Shown one piece after another: positions 36,041 to 44,695 of a DNA stretch of 64,000 nt (position 1 is the first letter of the stretch; every line of letters starts with the position of its first letter). The notes below the pieces were generated by a model. That model was not told the DNA's origin and ran no database searches. It was given only the letters and a program-made list of their open reading frames with translations. Position numbers and translations under genes: made by a program. Where the stretch lies: positions 248,001-312,000 of the forward strand of contig NZ_CP049838.1 in NCBI RefSeq assembly GCF_013085465.1, given 5' to 3'. This DNA is from Streptomyces asoensis (GTDB taxonomy: Bacteria > Actinomycetota > Actinomycetes > Streptomycetales > Streptomycetaceae).

Positions 36041-36291
36041 CGGCGTGGCGGACCTCATAACGGTCACCGACGGCAGCAGCTTCCTCACCGAACGGACCTA
36101 CGGCCCGCTGGTGGCCCCGAACCAGGGGCATGCCCTGATGACGTCCTTCGTCCTGCGCCAGCACGACTACCGCCCGGTCGCCGCATGCCCGGCGGAGGCG
36201 GGGCTGGAGGACTGCCGCTCGCCCATCTGCTATCCGCAGCGCGTCCGGAACGTCTGCCGCAGCATCGACCAGCGATACGGCCTACCTGGCA

Positions 36292-36909
36292 GTCCGAGCC
36301 CCCGACTCTTCTGCAGGCTGTAGTCGTAGCCCAGACTTCGAACCCGGCGCGTCGCAACAGTCCTGCGATCTCGTCCGGTTGCTGCCGGTACCAGTCGACG
36401 CAGATCGCTTTGCCGAACGCCTCGGCGCGGTGACCCTGGCCGTCACCGACCTGGAAGACGAGCATTAACTGCCCGCCCGGTGCGAGGACCCGGTGGAACT
36501 CGAGGAACACTTCCGTTCGTCGTTCCCATGGGATGTGGATGATCGAGTAGTAAGCGAGCAACCCGCCAACGGACGCCTGCGGTAGATCCAGGGCCAGCAT
36601 CGATCCCACCTCGAAACGGAGCTCCGGGTAGGTGCGGCGGGCCACGGCGATCATCTCGGGCGACAGATCGATACCGAACGCGTTCAGTCCCAAACGGTGC
36701 AGGGCCGCCGTGACCTGGCCGGGTCCGCATCCCACATCGGCGACAGGACCATTTCCGCCTGCCTGCGTCAGCTCGGCAAAGGCGACCAGCAGGGCACGGT
36801 CGAGTGGCTTGGCGTCCAGGTCAGAGTCCACCTTTTCGGCGTACTCCACGGCCATGACGTCATAGGAGGCTCGGGTCGCGGCGAGGAAGCGTTCGTCGGG
36901 CATGAGCAT
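36292..36909 (-). pseudogene. class I SAM methyltransferase with late frameshift
   Basis: Motif I VADVGCGPGQVTAALHRLGL, then FGIDLSPEMIAVARRTYPEL, VGGLLAYYSIIHIPWERRTE and LAPGGQLMLVFQVG show a typical small-molecule methyltransferase. After AGFEVWATT a one- or two-base indel near 36318 changes the frame; in the other frame AEESGARTAR and a TAG (36292-36294) give the expected C-terminus. As written the protein instead runs on with an Arg/Pro-rich tail. Activity may survive, because the lost part is terminal. Start 36909 or 36903. Confidence 0.65.
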
Positions 36910-37281
36910 GAAGATTAGGCGGCGCGGTGTCGCCCTGCACCCTGGTCAGGTAGCGACCGCCAACGATGGTGAGGTGCAGGTGATCTCGGCAAGCTGTCCG
37001 CAGTGGTGAGCTTCCGCAGCACTCAAGATCGCCAACCGTTGCCTGCAGTGCTGACCAGCCGCTGCTGCTTCACATGAACGACGCCAGGGCGACCTCTGGT
37101 GATGCCGCCCAGGGGGTTCGGTGCGCGGGTGCTGCTGTCGGCGTGGATATCGGGTCGGTCACAGGAACGAACGACCGCATTGACGAAACCTCCGGGCAAG
37201 AACGACTCAGGCATCCCTCCACCCTGTCTTATCGCTACCTCTCACGCTCATAGCTTGTCCCGACGATTGATCCGCCCCGAG
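36910..37281. other. no gene recognised
   Basis: About 370 bases upstream of the methyltransferase. I see no coding signature, repeat or hairpin of note. Confidence 0.4.
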
Positions 37282-37503
37282 TCAGCCCGCCAGATGACCT
37301 ACTCCGCAGGCTCCCTGCAGAAAATTCTCGTGCCCGACATCTTCGACGGCATGGACGTAGACCGCGTACGACGTCTTCGCCGATCGGACCTCGGCATACC
37401 TCACACCGAGGCGCTCGGGTGAGCCGACCGGCCCGAGGAACTGCTCAACCGAACGACCCCGCCTCAAGGCCCCGATGATGAAGGGCTCCACCAAGTAGCG
37501 CAT
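37282..37503 (-). pseudogene. hypothetical protein fragment
   Basis: MRYLVEPFIIGALRRGRSVE, QFLGPVGSPERLGVRYAEVR and YAVYVHAVEDVGHENF look like the first half of a small immunity-like or regulatory protein family seen in Streptomyces; I cannot name it. After ENF the reading becomes anomalous and stops. Confidence 0.4.
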
Positions 37504-37872
37504 CGGGGCACAGTACGACCCAGCCACGACAGCTGACCAGCTTGACGATCTATAGGAGCTTCAACACCTGTGTGGCTCTCCTTGGAGTATCCGGTTCGGG
37601 GCGGGTGTTGATCTGGGTCCTCACGGGTGCCTGGCCGTGACAGTTTCCTTAGAAGCAGCACCCGGCCGACCCGGAGACCAACAGTCAGCGCCTCTCCGGC
37701 CGGAGCCCGGATCTGCTCGGCAGCATTCCCCGGCCGTACGAAATTCCGGCCAACCCGGCTGCGCGGCCACCGTCCTGACTGCCGGCCAACGACCACCGGC
37801 ACCTTCGACGAACCCGACATCTCTCACGTAGGCAGCGTCCCTGGCTCCGGCAATGTCCGGGCCCGGTGCTCG
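37504..37872. other. no gene recognised
   Basis: About 370 bases between the hypothetical fragment and the ATPase stop codon. Nothing supported on either strand. Confidence 0.4.
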
Positions 37873-38361
37873 TCAGGCTGAGGGCGCTGGGGCCGCTGCC
37901 GGGGTGTCGAGCAGGGGGATGCGGGCCGTGATGCGCTTGCCGACCGGCTGCTGCTCGACGACGAGGTCCTTGGCGACAGCTTTGACGATCTCCAGGCCGT
38001 GCTGGCCGATCCGGTCGGGATCCGCGGCCCGGGCCGCGGGCACCGTGGGGTCGCTGTCCCACACCACGACGTCCACGGCACGGGTGCTGATCCGCAGTTC
38101 CACCAGGACCGGGCCGGGGGCGTATTTGCAGGCGTTGGTGACCAGCTCGCTGACCACCAGCTGGGTCAGGTCCCTCGTGCGGGCGGGCACCGACAGGGGA
38201 TAGTCGGCTGCGGCCTGGTCGAGGAAGGCGAGGGCGTGCCGGCGGGCGTCGGCGATGCAGCCGTCGTCACCCCCGAGGGCGTAGCCGGCGCGGATCAGGT
38301 ACTCATCCGGCGCCGGAGGGCCGTCGCCGCCGTTATGGGATGCCTCTGGCGTCGCCCTCAT
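37873..38361 (-). CDS. RsbW-like HATPase_c anti-sigma/kinase
   Basis: A 162-residue protein made of one GHKL ATPase domain: LTQLVVSELVTNACKYAPGP (N box), VDVVVWDSDPTVPA (D-box equivalent) and GQHGLEIVKAVAKDLVVEQ (G box), ending KRITARIPLLDTP. In Streptomyces such proteins bind sigma factors or phosphorylate STAS antagonists. The divergent STAS gene starts 160 bases away, so this pair is likely a partner-switch module. The N-terminal ~35 residues are variable. Confidence 0.85.
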   Translation of the reverse strand: MRATPEASHNGGDGPPAPDEYLIRAGYALGGDDGCIADARRHALAFLDQAAADYPLSVPARTRDLTQLVVSELVTNACKYAPGPVLVELRISTRAVDVVVWDSDPTVPAARAADPDRIGQHGLEIVKAVAKDLVVEQQPVGKRITARIPLLDTPAAAPAPSA

Positions 38362-38520
38362 TCACCATTCACGAGCGCGCCACTACCCCCGATCCCGTCC
38401 TGCATGTCTGAGGCATGTCATTCGCCACGGCCGTCTGCGTGTATGGGGTTCAGGCGGTGGGGCAGAATCGTCCGTGCACGCCCTGTCCTGGGGGCAGGCC
38501 CAAGCGCATTCGAGAAGACG

Positions 38521-38889
38521 GTGAGCAACATCGAGCAAACGGACCGGCCCGACCGGTTCTCCGTCGCACACCGAACGGTCGACGGCGTGCGCGTCGTGAC
38601 CGTGCAGGGCGAGATCGACCACGACGTCCAAGAGCTGCTCAGCGCAGCCCTGCTGTCCGCGGACAGCGCGGCACAGGCGTCGCGGATCGTGGTGGACCTC
38701 AGCAGGGTGACCTTCATGGACTCCAGCGGCATCAACGTCTTCATCCTCGCCCACCAGGCCGTCAGTGCCGCCGAGGGATGGCTGCGTCTCGCCGCCGCCC
38801 AGACACCCGTGCTGCATGTCCTGCGACTGGTCGGCATCGACACATTCATCACCTGCCACCCCACCCTCGAGCAGGCCCTCGAACCCTGA
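38521..38889 (+). CDS. STAS anti-sigma factor antagonist
   Basis: A 122-residue STAS protein: RVVTVQGEIDHDVQELLSAA, RIVVDLSRVTFMDSSGINVF with the phosphorylatable Ser in DSSG, and LRLVGIDTFITCHPTLEQAL. Its likely kinase is the RsbW-like protein divergently encoded at 37873-38361. Five bases separate its stop from the stop of the convergent ANTAR gene. GTG start. Confidence 0.85.
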   Translation: MSNIEQTDRPDRFSVAHRTVDGVRVVTVQGEIDHDVQELLSAALLSADSAAQASRIVVDLSRVTFMDSSGINVFILAHQAVSAAEGWLRLAAAQTPVLHVLRLVGIDTFITCHPTLEQALEP

Positions 38890-38894
38890 CCGCC

Positions 38895-39286
38895 CTACTG
38901 CGGCCGGCCCGGGACGTCGTCCTGACCCGAGCGGCACTGCACGGCCTGGCCCAGCTCCCGCTCCACCGTCTCCGGCAGTGACTGCCCCAGCGCCCAGCCG
39001 ATCACCATCTCGGCGACCGTGTGCAGCTTGACGTTGGTGTGCTGGGAGACCTCACGCAGCACCTCGAACCCGGCGGCCGACGCAATCCGGTGGACCGCGA
39101 CGAGGACACCGATCGCCTGGTCGACCACCGCATGGGAGTTGACGGCCTGCCGTAGCTGGGCATTCTCTTGTTCCAGACGGGCCAGCGCCCTCAGCCGGAG
39201 GAATCACGGACCCGCCAGTCCCTCAGCTCCTTGACCGGCGGCCTCAGCGGGATCGGCGGCGCCGGCGCTGCCTCCTGAGCAGTCAC
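38895..39286 (-). pseudogene. ANTAR domain protein with N-terminal frameshift
   Basis: The ANTAR part is intact: LEQENAQLRQAVNSHAVVDQ, AIGVLVAVHRIASAAGFEVL and REVSQHTNVKLHTVAEMVIG. No in-frame start exists upstream before a TGA. In another frame a GTG at 39286 opens TAQEAAPAPPIPLRPPVKEL, RDWRVRDSSG and stops at 39191, so a single indel near 39191-39204 splits the gene. Internal GTG starts might still yield a short ANTAR peptide. Paralogue of 24315-24671. Confidence 0.65.
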
Positions 39287-39298
39287 CCTGCGTGTGAA

Positions 39299-39329
39299 GA
39301 GGCCCCCGCCAGAATCTGGCGGGGGCCTC
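39299..39329. terminator. hairpin terminator
   Basis: Perfect 15-base arms (GAGGCCCCCGCCAGA and its inverse) around a single A. It lies after the cupin gene on the minus strand and upstream of the ANTAR gene. Confidence 0.8.
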
Positions 39330-39403
39330 TCGACCGGTGTCCCGTCATGCTTCGCGCCGGTGCGGGACCGGGGCCGTCCCAGGAAGGGGGTGCCGCTTGT
39401 GGC

Positions 39404-39835
39404 TCAGCCCGCCCCCACCGCCACAGGGCCGACCCGGTCCTCCAGCCACGCCGGCAGGTCCAGCAGCCGGACCCCCTCCTGTTCGTTCGGGTCGGTCCGC
39501 GCCACCAGGCACACCATCTCCTGCGTGCCGCTGTTCACCGGCATGTGCGGGACGTCCGCCGGGATGTGGATGTAGTCGCCCGCGCGCAGCACCACATGCT
39601 CGGCAAGCCCTTCCCCGTGCCACACCTCGACCTGTCCGGACTGGATGAAAATGGCCGATTCGTGACCCTCATGCAGGTGAGGCCGGCCCCGGCTGCCCGC
39701 GGCCATCACCAGCCGGTGCAGACACAACCGCTCCGCCCCCGCCGACTGCGCGCTGATGCCCGCCCCGAAGACACCGCCCTGAGCTCCCTCGTAATGCCCG
39801 GTCCGAACCACCGAGCACCGCTTCTGATCTGCCAT
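39404..39835 (-). CDS. cupin domain protein
   Basis: A 143-residue single-cupin protein: RGRPHLHEGHESAIFIQSGQ (motif 1, HxH and E), VEVWHGEGLAEHVVLRAGDY and IHIPADVPHMPVNSG (motif 2, terminal His). Residues fit binding of one divalent metal. Probably a small-molecule enzyme or sensor; no pathway context. Ends 75 bases before the hairpin at 39299-39329. Confidence 0.8.
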   Translation of the reverse strand: MADQKRCSVVRTGHYEGAQGGVFGAGISAQSAGAERLCLHRLVMAAGSRGRPHLHEGHESAIFIQSGQVEVWHGEGLAEHVVLRAGDYIHIPADVPHMPVNSGTQEMVCLVARTDPNEQEGVRLLDLPAWLEDRVGPVAVGAG

Positions 39836-40225
39836 AAACGCAGTACAACAGCGCGAACAAGACCGTTCGAGTGGTTCACGCCAGCCCCCATCCCACCGCA
39901 TGCCGGCGAATCACGCGGCGCAGAGGAGTGCCCACTCGGCCGACGTCACCGAAAGGGAAGGGAACATAGAAGGTGTTCACCTGCCGCCGTCGGCGGTCGC
40001 GACGGACAGGACGACCTTGCGCAGTACCGGGCCCGAACGGGTCTGTGACAACCCCCAGGTGGAAACGGTGATGGTCGAGGGTGCGGAGCACTGAAGCTGG
40101 AGGCCTTTCTCCCGAACAGCCGTTCCATGCAAGGGAGCTCACCGCTGAACGGCTCGCTGCACTCGCAGCTCCCGGACTGGACTGGGCGAGGGCGTGAGCC
40201 TCCAAGGCAGGCGTGAACCTGGCCC
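39836..40225. other. no gene recognised
   Basis: About 390 bases upstream of the cupin gene and downstream of the CoiA-like fragment. Only basic, motif-free readings. Confidence 0.35.
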
Positions 40226-40540
40226 TCAGGCCGTGGGTACCTGCTCTGCGGAGTGGGTGCTCCGCCACAGTCGCACCAGGGCGTCCTCTCCTCCCCGGAC
40301 CACGCCCTCGCCGGCGGCCCTGGCTTCGCAGTGAGGTGCTGGGTTGGCGTGCCGCAGGAACCACAGGTCGTACGCGCTGTGGGTCTCGTGGACCAGGTGG
40401 AGGCGCCAGTCGCACTCGTAGCAGGTCAGCGGTGCGGGCCGCTTGGTCTTGTAGATGCTCGCCCTGTCGCGGCCGCAGCCGAGGTCAGCCTGGGTGACGT
40501 CGATGCGCCCCCGCTCTCCGTGGACCCCGACGAACACCAT
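40226..40540 (-). pseudogene. CoiA-like / zinc-binding protein, truncated
   Basis: MVFVGVHGERGRIDVTQADL, GCGRDRASIYKTKRPAPLTC and YECDWRLHLVHETHSAYDLW resemble the N-terminal zinc-ribbon region of Streptomyces proteins related to competence factor CoiA, with the CxxC knuckle TCYEC. The nuclease part that normally follows is absent: the reading ends after about 104 residues. Confidence 0.45.
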
Positions 40541-40993
40541 CACTGTCTCCTTCGCTCGGTGGCGGAACCTTGTCCACAGCGGACGTTAGGGATCAGGTCT
40601 GACATGGCATCCCCCGATCAGAGCAGCACAATGCGCCAGGCGGGGCCCAAGCGTCCCTCCCCCGCCGCACCCAGCAGGCGCTGGAAAGTCACCGCCGACA
40701 AGCTCCAGGCACTGGTGACGCTCGGTCTGGAGTTAGTGAGCGGCCGGGTGACGGGCGAGCCGCTTCGGCGCGGTGAGCGTCGAACGGTTCGTCACATAGT
40801 CTCCGCACGCTGGCTGCTTCCGTCTGGGGGCGCAGCCGGGCAGACGGTGCGGGGATGGCGCCGTTGGGGATGCGCCGCTCCTGCACTGATGGAACAGGGC
40901 CGTAGCCCCGCCCTCCGCATCAAGGGTGACGGCTACAGCTCGGCCTGCGGAAGCTTCCACCTGGCCGCCACCCTCTCGAGCCGGAAACTAAAG

Positions 40994-41022
40994 TTGTCGA
41001 TATGGATCTCGGTAACTATAGT
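40994..41022 (+). promoter_or_regulatory. promoter for a leaderless transcript
   Basis: TTGTCG (40994-40999), a 17-base spacer and TATAGT (41017-41022) lie directly before the ATG at 41029, six bases after the -10 box. Transcription would start at or next to the start codon. The -10 and -35 areas share the repeated word AGTTGTCG. Confidence 0.65.
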
Positions 41023-41028
41023 TGTCGC

Positions 41029-41565
41029 ATGGCTTCGATTGAGATCACCTCCGAAGAGCGGGCCGAGCTGGGGAAGGCCCTTACTGATGCCCTCAACCCG
41101 CTCGCGGCGGCCATTCGCTCCCGCGAGTCGGAGCTGTCCGAGGCCCGCATGTGGGAGGCAGACCCGGTTGATGTGACTCTGTCCGTCCTCGCCGCCTGGA
41201 AGGCGGTGGACACGGAGATCAAGCGGCTGACGGCGATCGCCGCGGCGACAGCCGGCTCCTACGGCGCGAGCTACGAGCAGATGGGTGCGGTCTGGGGCAT
41301 CACCCGGCAGGGCGCGCGCAAGAAGTGGCCCGACGCGGTCCCCCGCCCCTCGACCGCACCAGCGCGGACAGGCACAGCGCTCCAACTCTTCGGCGGCACA
41401 GCCGAACTGGCGCAGGACCCGTCGTCCCGCGGCTGGACCTGGTCGGGCAAGGGCGCGGACGAAACGCGCGGCGCCGCCGAGGACGACACCTGGTACGCGA
41501 CGAAGGAAGAGGCCGCCGCTCATGCCGGAGCCTTCCTGCGAGAGCATGCCGCCGACCCGTCGTAG
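41029..41565 (+). CDS. hypothetical protein with HTH-like segment
   Basis: A 178-residue protein. An N-terminal helical half (ITSEERAELGKALTDALNPL, VDVTLSVLAAWKAVDTEIKR) leads to SYGASYEQMGAVWGITRQGA, RKKWP, which reads like a helix-turn-helix. The C-terminal third (WTWSGKGADETRGAAEDDTW, YATKEEAAAHAGAFLREHAA) looks like a small separate fold. Family not recognised; a plasmid- or phage-type regulator is plausible. Start fixed by the leaderless promoter. Confidence 0.6.
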   Translation: MASIEITSEERAELGKALTDALNPLAAAIRSRESELSEARMWEADPVDVTLSVLAAWKAVDTEIKRLTAIAAATAGSYGASYEQMGAVWGITRQGARKKWPDAVPRPSTAPARTGTALQLFGGTAELAQDPSSRGWTWSGKGADETRGAAEDDTWYATKEEAAAHAGAFLREHAADPS

Positions 41566-41883
41566 TACTCCAGTGCGGCTCCGTGATCTATCCGGCGTCG
41601 GCGTGGGACGCCTCTGTCCGCCTCATGCGGGAGTTGGGATGGAAACATGGACTGTGTTACTCGTTACCCATGTTTCTGTGACTCTCAGCTGCATCGTCCA
41701 TTTATGCCAGTGGCGTCATGTTGACGGCTGAAGGGATCTCACAGCCCTTGCAGCAGCTGGATTTCACCGGATCTCGCCAGCCTGGTCCGGGGCGGATCGT
41801 CACCCGAAAGTGAGTAACAGCGTGCGCCCTCACGGCAGCCGGGCATGGGGGCAGAAGCTGTGCCGGCCGCGGCCGGCACCTCG
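41566..41883. other. no gene recognised
   Basis: About 320 bases between two small hypothetical genes; nothing supported. Confidence 0.35.
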
Positions 41884-42087
41884 TCAGCTCTTCGACGGGA
41901 TGCGCGCGCCGATCTCGCGCGCCAGGCGGCCCGCCTCCTGCGCGGCCGCCCCGCCTTCCTCTGCGGCTGTGCGCACTTGGATCAGCTCGTACGCCTCGTC
42001 CAGCGTCAGCAGGCGCAACCGCTCGGTGTCGTGCTCCATGGGCGCAAAGTCGATCTCATCGAGGTCAAGGTGTTCGTATCCGTCCAT
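41884..42087 (-). CDS. small acidic hypothetical protein, 67 residues
   Basis: MDGYEHLDLDEIDFAPMEHD, TERLRLLTLDEAYELIQVRT and AAQEAGRLAREIGARIPSKS: acidic N-terminus, helical rest. The same frame stays open upstream (VGDTYAGRGRRRSCRVLSTV), so a longer version starting at a GTG near 42169 is possible. Resembles small antitoxin-like proteins only in size and charge. Confidence 0.4.
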   Translation of the reverse strand: MDGYEHLDLDEIDFAPMEHDTERLRLLTLDEAYELIQVRTAAEEGGAAAQEAGRLAREIGARIPSKS

Positions 42088-42191
42088 GATCAGGGCAACG
42101 TCACACACCGTTGACAGGACACGGCAGGAACGTCTGCGGCCCCGGCCTGCGTAGGTATCGCCCACCCACTCCGGGGCCGCGTACTCGGCAT

Positions 42192-42542
42192 CTATTGGTA
42201 GGCCTGGTTCAGCGCCCAGATCGCCCAGACAATCACGGCCAGCGACAGCACAACGGCCGTCGTGCCGAGTGCGACTCCCGCCCGCGCCCGCGAGGGAATC
42301 GCCTCCTGCTGGCCCCGCGCCCTGCGCAGCGCGGCAAGGCCGCAGGCGACCGCACCGATCCCCGCGGGCACAATGAAGTACACGGGAAAGAAGCGGAACC
42401 AGGGCGGGACCCAGGCAGGCAGAAACGGGCACACCATCATCGCGACGGCGGCAGCGCCCAGCACAAACGATGTCGTGCCCCGCTGCCGCTGCCGCACCCT
42501 CAGCTGTTCACTCGACCCGACTGTCTGCTCAACGGAACTCAT
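42192..42542 (-). CDS. DUF4190-like small membrane protein
   Basis: A 116-residue protein: RQRGTTSFVLGAAAVAMMVC, a second helix FFPVYFIVPAGIGAVACGLA, cytoplasmic LRRARGQQEAIPSRARAGVA and a third helix LGTTAVVLSLAVIVWAIWAL. This loop-and-helix pattern is that of DUF4190 proteins, common in Streptomyces and of unknown function. Confidence 0.65.
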   Translation of the reverse strand: MSSVEQTVGSSEQLRVRQRQRGTTSFVLGAAAVAMMVCPFLPAWVPPWFRFFPVYFIVPAGIGAVACGLAALRRARGQQEAIPSRARAGVALGTTAVVLSLAVIVWAIWALNQAYQ

Positions 42543-42625
42543 GCTCCGGAGGTTAGGCAGCGGGCACCGTGCTCCGCTTGGGCGCGAGCACCTAGATCGT
42601 CCTGAGTAGCCCGGCCCCGCCCAAA

Positions 42626-42661
42626 CCTGCCGCCCGGCTGAGCCGCGGAGCCGAAGTTGTG
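42626..42661. repeat. 36-base dispersed repeat, copy 2
   Basis: 33 of 36 bases match 29615-29650 in the same orientation. Located between the DUF4190-like gene and a non-coding stretch; no transposase fragment is recognisable next to this copy. Confidence 0.6.
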
Positions 42662-43238
42662 GGACAGAAGCCATGCGACGGCGCCACGAGGACACATTCC
42701 TCAAAAAGGCCGCCCAAGCCGCGGACTACACAGCAGGCCTGGACCACATCACCCGCATCCGGCAGGCCGCCGTCCCTCCCCGGCGCCAGATCCCGCGGCC
42801 CAAACCCAACAGCCGGCCGAACCTCCCGCTCCCCCTCCATGACGCCTGTTCTGTGACAGCAAGACCTTGAGCGGCTGCCACCAGACTGAGCCCCCGATAC
42901 ACCGCCGTGCACGGGGGCTCAGGAGCGCCGCCCTCCCGTATTCCTCGCGCCGGCAGCCGCTCGGGCGGCCCTCGTCTCCGAACCCCGCACCCAGGCAATT
43001 CGGAACTGCTCAACGAGCGGATTGGTGATCCTCGCCAACCGCCTCTCCAGGGCAACCCGGCAGCCGTCCACCACTCGGTTGGCGCACCCCGACGGATCCC
43101 CTTGCTGAGCGTTGCTGCCCCTCTGCGACCGCGGGGCCCGCCGCGCCTCCCGGACCCCCGCGGGAGACCACGCGGCTTGGCCGGGTGCAGCTGGTGCGGG
43201 CCGCGGGCGCCCCTCTGATATCGACGCGTCGTCCTTGA
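42662..43238. other. no confident gene
   Basis: A possible 65-residue rightward gene at 42673-42870 (MRRRHEDTFLKKAAQAADYT, AGLDHITRIRQAAVPP) begins plausibly but turns into a Pro-rich tail with no family. The remainder to 43238 shows no supported feature. Confidence 0.3.
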
Positions 43239-43520
43239 AGGCGGCGGGAGGTCGCGGCGACGGTGACCGGCGACCTGCTGCGCCGTCCGGCCGTGATCGC
43301 CCAGGTCAAGCCCGCCGACAAGGTCAGGGCGGTCGAGGAGCTGTCCCGCGAGGACGAGGTCGCCGCCGCGATCGCCCCGGACATCCTGCGGCGCCCCGCC
43401 GTCGTCGCAAAGGTCAAGGCTGCCGACAAGGTGAAGGGCGTCGAGGAGCTGACACGGGACGAGAGCGTCGCCGCTGAAGTGACCACCGGTCTGCTGCGCC
43501 GCCCGGCCGTCGCGTACACC
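43239..43520 (+). pseudogene. DUF6192-type fragment with tandem internal repeats
   Basis: The fragment repeats LLRRPAV, ADKVRAVEELSREDEVAAAI three times in variant form (TGDLLRRPAVIAQVKPADKV; PDILRRPAVVAKVKAADKVK; TGLLRRPAVAYTRA). The spacing is about 36 residues. It matches the central repeat of Streptomyces DUF6192 (RacO-like) proteins. A TGA precedes it and the sequence ends at the start of the inositol cluster, so both ends are missing. Confidence 0.5.
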
Positions 43521-43541
43521 CGAGCGAAGCCTCGCAGCGCT

Positions 43542-44588
43542 TCAGTCGACGATCGGCACGGTCGGAGCACCTGGCGGCATGTTGAACGGCGTGACCACCT
43601 GGATCGCCGAGGGAAGCGAGGGGCCGTCGTCGGGGAGTGCCTTGTGGGCGCGCATGATGACCTGGCAGGCGCGGCGCATGTCCTGGCGCAGGTCATGGTG
43701 GAGGACCGCGGACAAGCGGCGCTCGCGCAGCAGGCGGGTGTTGTCGTGGTCGAGGTCGTGCGCGATGAACACCTCGCACTCCCGTCCGAGCGCGTCGAAG
43801 GCGTCGAGGGTGGCGAGGTTGCCCCCGCCCGCGGAGTAGACAGCGATGATGTCCTCGTCCCGCTTGAGCGCCTCCAGCACGAGATCGTGCTGGGTGGCGT
43901 CCAGTCCGTCGCTGTCGGTGACCTCCACCAGGGATCGCCTGGGATCGGCGAGACGCATCGCGCTGCGGAAGCCCATCTCGCGTTCCTCCTCCCCGCGGAA
44001 AGAGCCCCGGCTGATGGTGGTGAGCACGTTGCCGGCCCGCTTGCCCAGCCACTGTCCGAGGAGGTAGGCGGCGGTGGCGCCAGCCGCGCGGTTGTCGATG
44101 CCGACGTACGCCAGACGGGCGCTGTGGGGCAGGTCGGTCACCAGGGTGACGACGGGGATGCCGGCCGCGACGAGCCGGCCGACCGCGGCGGTGATCTCTG
44201 GCTCGTCGGGAGCTTTGAGGATCACGCCCTGCGTGCCACGCTTGGCGATCTTGTCCAGGGTTCCGATCAGTTCCTCGGGAGGGCAGGATTCCCGGAAGTG
44301 GAAGCGTGAGCGCACGAGAGCGGGATGCAGGGAGGGCAGCTCGGCTTCGAGCGCGTCCCGCACCGCGGTGGAGAACCGCTCCGGGGTCTGCATCACGATG
44401 TCGATCATGAAGGTGCGGCCGCCGAGCCGGACCTGGCTCTGCTGGCGGTCCAGGTCCTTGATGGCTTCGTGCACCTCCCTGATGGTGCTCTCCGTCACGT
44501 TGCCCCGGTCGTTGAGGACGCGGTCGACGGTGGCCGTGCTCAGTCCGGCCTGGCGAGCGATTTCCCTGATCGGGTAGGGGTGTCGCAT
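43542..44588 (-). CDS. LacI family regulator of the oxygenase/dehydrogenase operon
   Basis: A 348-residue LacI protein. DNA-binding domain at the very N-terminus: IREIARQAGLSTATVDRVLN, DRGNVTESTIREVHEAIKDL. The periplasmic-binding-protein-like core has KRGTQGVILKAPDEPEITAA, VGRLVAAGIPVVTLVTDLPH, YVGIDNRAAGATAAYLLGQW and DIIAVYSAGGGNLATLDAFD. Cores of this kind bind sugars or cyclitols. Divergent from the PhyH gene with a 107-base spacer, so it likely represses that operon and senses its substrate. Confidence 0.88.
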   Translation of the reverse strand: MRHPYPIREIARQAGLSTATVDRVLNDRGNVTESTIREVHEAIKDLDRQQSQVRLGGRTFMIDIVMQTPERFSTAVRDALEAELPSLHPALVRSRFHFRESCPPEELIGTLDKIAKRGTQGVILKAPDEPEITAAVGRLVAAGIPVVTLVTDLPHSARLAYVGIDNRAAGATAAYLLGQWLGKRAGNVLTTISRGSFRGEEEREMGFRSAMRLADPRRSLVEVTDSDGLDATQHDLVLEALKRDEDIIAVYSAGGGNLATLDAFDALGRECEVFIAHDLDHDNTRLLRERRLSAVLHHDLRQDMRRACQVIMRAHKALPDDGPSLPSAIQVVTPFNMPPGAPTVPIVD

Positions 44589-44695
44589 GACTGATCCCAA
44601 GGATGATGATGGATTTTTGATGTACTGATAAGCATTGAATGATGTGTTCGGGTTCTCAAGACTGGCAGAAATGCACGGACTGCGAAAGGACCCGG
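44589..44695. promoter_or_regulatory. divergent promoter region, LacI / PhyH operon
   Basis: The only AT-rich stretch in the neighbourhood: TTTTTGATGTACTGATAAGC and ATTGAATGATGTG at about 44613-44645, with TGATGT repeated. A clean LacI palindrome is not evident. GAAAGGA ahead of 44696 is the ribosome binding site of the PhyH gene. Confidence 0.5.
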
